Source: Betaproteobacteria bacterium
Lineage (GTDB): Bacteria > Pseudomonadota > Gammaproteobacteria > Burkholderiales > Burkholderiaceae
NCBI GenBank assembly: GCA_018969885.1
Contig: JAGWXN010000032.1
Coordinates: 1 to 18,256 of the forward strand
DNA: 18,256 nt
Direction: 5' to 3'
Shown: positions 17,658 to 18,256 of the stretch, in pieces
How the letters are laid out: each line of letters starts with the position of its first letter
Numbering within the stretch: the first letter of the stretch is position 1
Translations under genes and position numbers: made by a program
Notes under the pieces: generated by a model
What the model was told of the DNA's origin: nothing
Databases searched by the model: none
What the model saw: only the letters and a program-made list of their open reading frames with translations

Positions 17658-18226
17658 ATCCGCGGCTGCTCACGCTGCCCAACATCATCACCATTGCGCG
17701 GGCACTGCTGATTCCAGTCATTGCCTACATGCTCGCTACGCGCGCCTTCGGGGTGGCACTGCTGCTGTTCGTTCTGTGTGCGGCGGGCGATCTCATCGAT
17801 GGCTTTCTCGCCCGACGCTGGAACCAGCGCACGCGCTTCGGCGCGATCGCGGATCCGCTCGCCGACAAGCTCACCATGCTCACCGTGACGCTGATGCTCG
17901 CAGCTGAGGGGCTGCTGCCGGGCTGGCTGGCTGCGGCGGTGATCGCACGCGATGTCGTGATCGTGTTCGGCGCGATCGCGTTTCACTTTCTGATCCATGA
18001 ATACGAAATGGCGCCCACGCGCCTCTCCAAGCTCAACACCGCGCTCGAATTTGCGGTCCTGACCGGGGTTCTGGTCGACGCCGCCGGTATCATCGAAATC
18101 ACAGCCGGGCTTGAACCCGCCTACGCAGCGCTCGCCTTCACCATCTTCGCCTCAGGTCTGAATTACGTATGGTCCTGGGGACGGCGCGCTGCAAAGGCCC
18201 GTCAGCCCGACGCCGATTCACGTTGA
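17654..18226 (+). CDS. CDP-alcohol phosphatidyltransferase (PgsA-like or cardiolipin synthase-like)
   Basis: A 190-residue integral membrane enzyme with the full CDP-alcohol phosphotransferase motif: D46-x2-D49-G50-x2-A53-R54-x8-G63-x3-D67-x3-D71, within GDLIDGFLARRWNQRTRFG and AIADPLADK. These aspartates bind the metal and CDP-linked substrate. Several hydrophobic helices surround it. The LARRWNQ..TRFGA stretch resembles PgsA (phosphatidylglycerophosphate synthase). The later IARDVVIVFGAIAF and APTRLSKLNTALEF resemble CDP-alcohol-type cardiolipin synthases such as CRLS1, so either product is possible and no symbol is given. The ATG overlaps the uvrA stop by 4 bp (ATGA), so translation is probably coupled to uvrA. 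Confidence 0.9.
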   Translation: MNPRLLTLPNIITIARALLIPVIAYMLATRAFGVALLLFVLCAAGDLIDGFLARRWNQRTRFGAIADPLADKLTMLTVTLMLAAEGLLPGWLAAAVIARDVVIVFGAIAFHFLIHEYEMAPTRLSKLNTALEFAVLTGVLVDAAGIIEITAGLEPAYAALAFTIFASGLNYVWSWGRRAAKARQPDADSR

Positions 18227-18235
18227 GACTCAAGC

Positions 18236-18253
18236 GGATGAATGCGTTCATCC
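18236..18253. other. Short hairpin after the phosphatidyltransferase gene
   Basis: GGATGAA-TGCG-TTCATCC is a perfect 7-bp inverted repeat with a 4-nt loop, ten bases after the stop. It could be part of a terminator, but no T tract is visible before the window ends. The same bases contain ATG codons at 18238 and 18242 that might start another gene; the remaining 15-19 bases are too few to decide. Confidence 0.3.
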
Positions 18254-18256
18254 ACA

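Overview
The window is a GC-rich, gene-dense stretch of chromosome that fits a betaproteobacterium, probably Burkholderiales or a relative. The basis is the protein sequences, the recG-oxyR pairing and the etfB-etfA-acyl-CoA dehydrogenase cluster; no rRNA is present to confirm it. I see no tRNA, insertion sequence, CRISPR array, phage gene or recognisable defence system. Most of the window is ordinary core metabolism, redox and DNA-repair content, and I did not find an undescribed multi-gene system.

Left part (1-5185). A minus-strand operon reads etfB -> etfA -> acyl-CoA dehydrogenase (cut by the left edge). This is a fatty-acid-type oxidation module in which the dehydrogenase passes electrons to the EtfAB flavoprotein. 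A 326-bp divergent spacer separates it from a plus-strand dienelactone hydrolase-family gene. That gene converges, across a strong hairpin, on a minus-strand crotonase-fold gene of the ECHDC3 type whose two catalytic glutamates are replaced. Divergent from it is an MltB-type lytic transglycosylase.

Middle (5211-11424, all minus). The genes are co-directional and closely spaced, and read TM2-domain membrane protein -> alanyl-tRNA editing protein (AlaX type) -> [ridA 3' remnant] -> recG -> oxyR -> cysM -> EamA-family exporter. The cysM and eamA genes share a 4-bp ATGA overlap. OxyR with a cysteine synthase and an EamA-type exporter suggests a link between peroxide sensing and thiol supply or export. 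The ~45-codon ridA tail between alaX and recG looks like a scar from loss of a full-length ridA.

Right part (11604-18226, plus). A 2017-residue UvrA carries two complete UvrA units in one chain: four Walker A, four signature and four Walker B motifs and two full sets of zinc modules. The second unit has a clearly shortened insertion domain. Its stop overlaps by 4 bp the start of a CDP-alcohol phosphatidyltransferase (PgsA-like or CDP-alcohol-type cardiolipin synthase). A divergent control region of about 180 bp with two small palindromes lies between the TM2 gene and uvrA.

The points most worth a second look are the asymmetric tandem UvrA, the ridA remnant, the oxyR-cysM-eamA arrangement and the crotonase lacking its catalytic glutamates.
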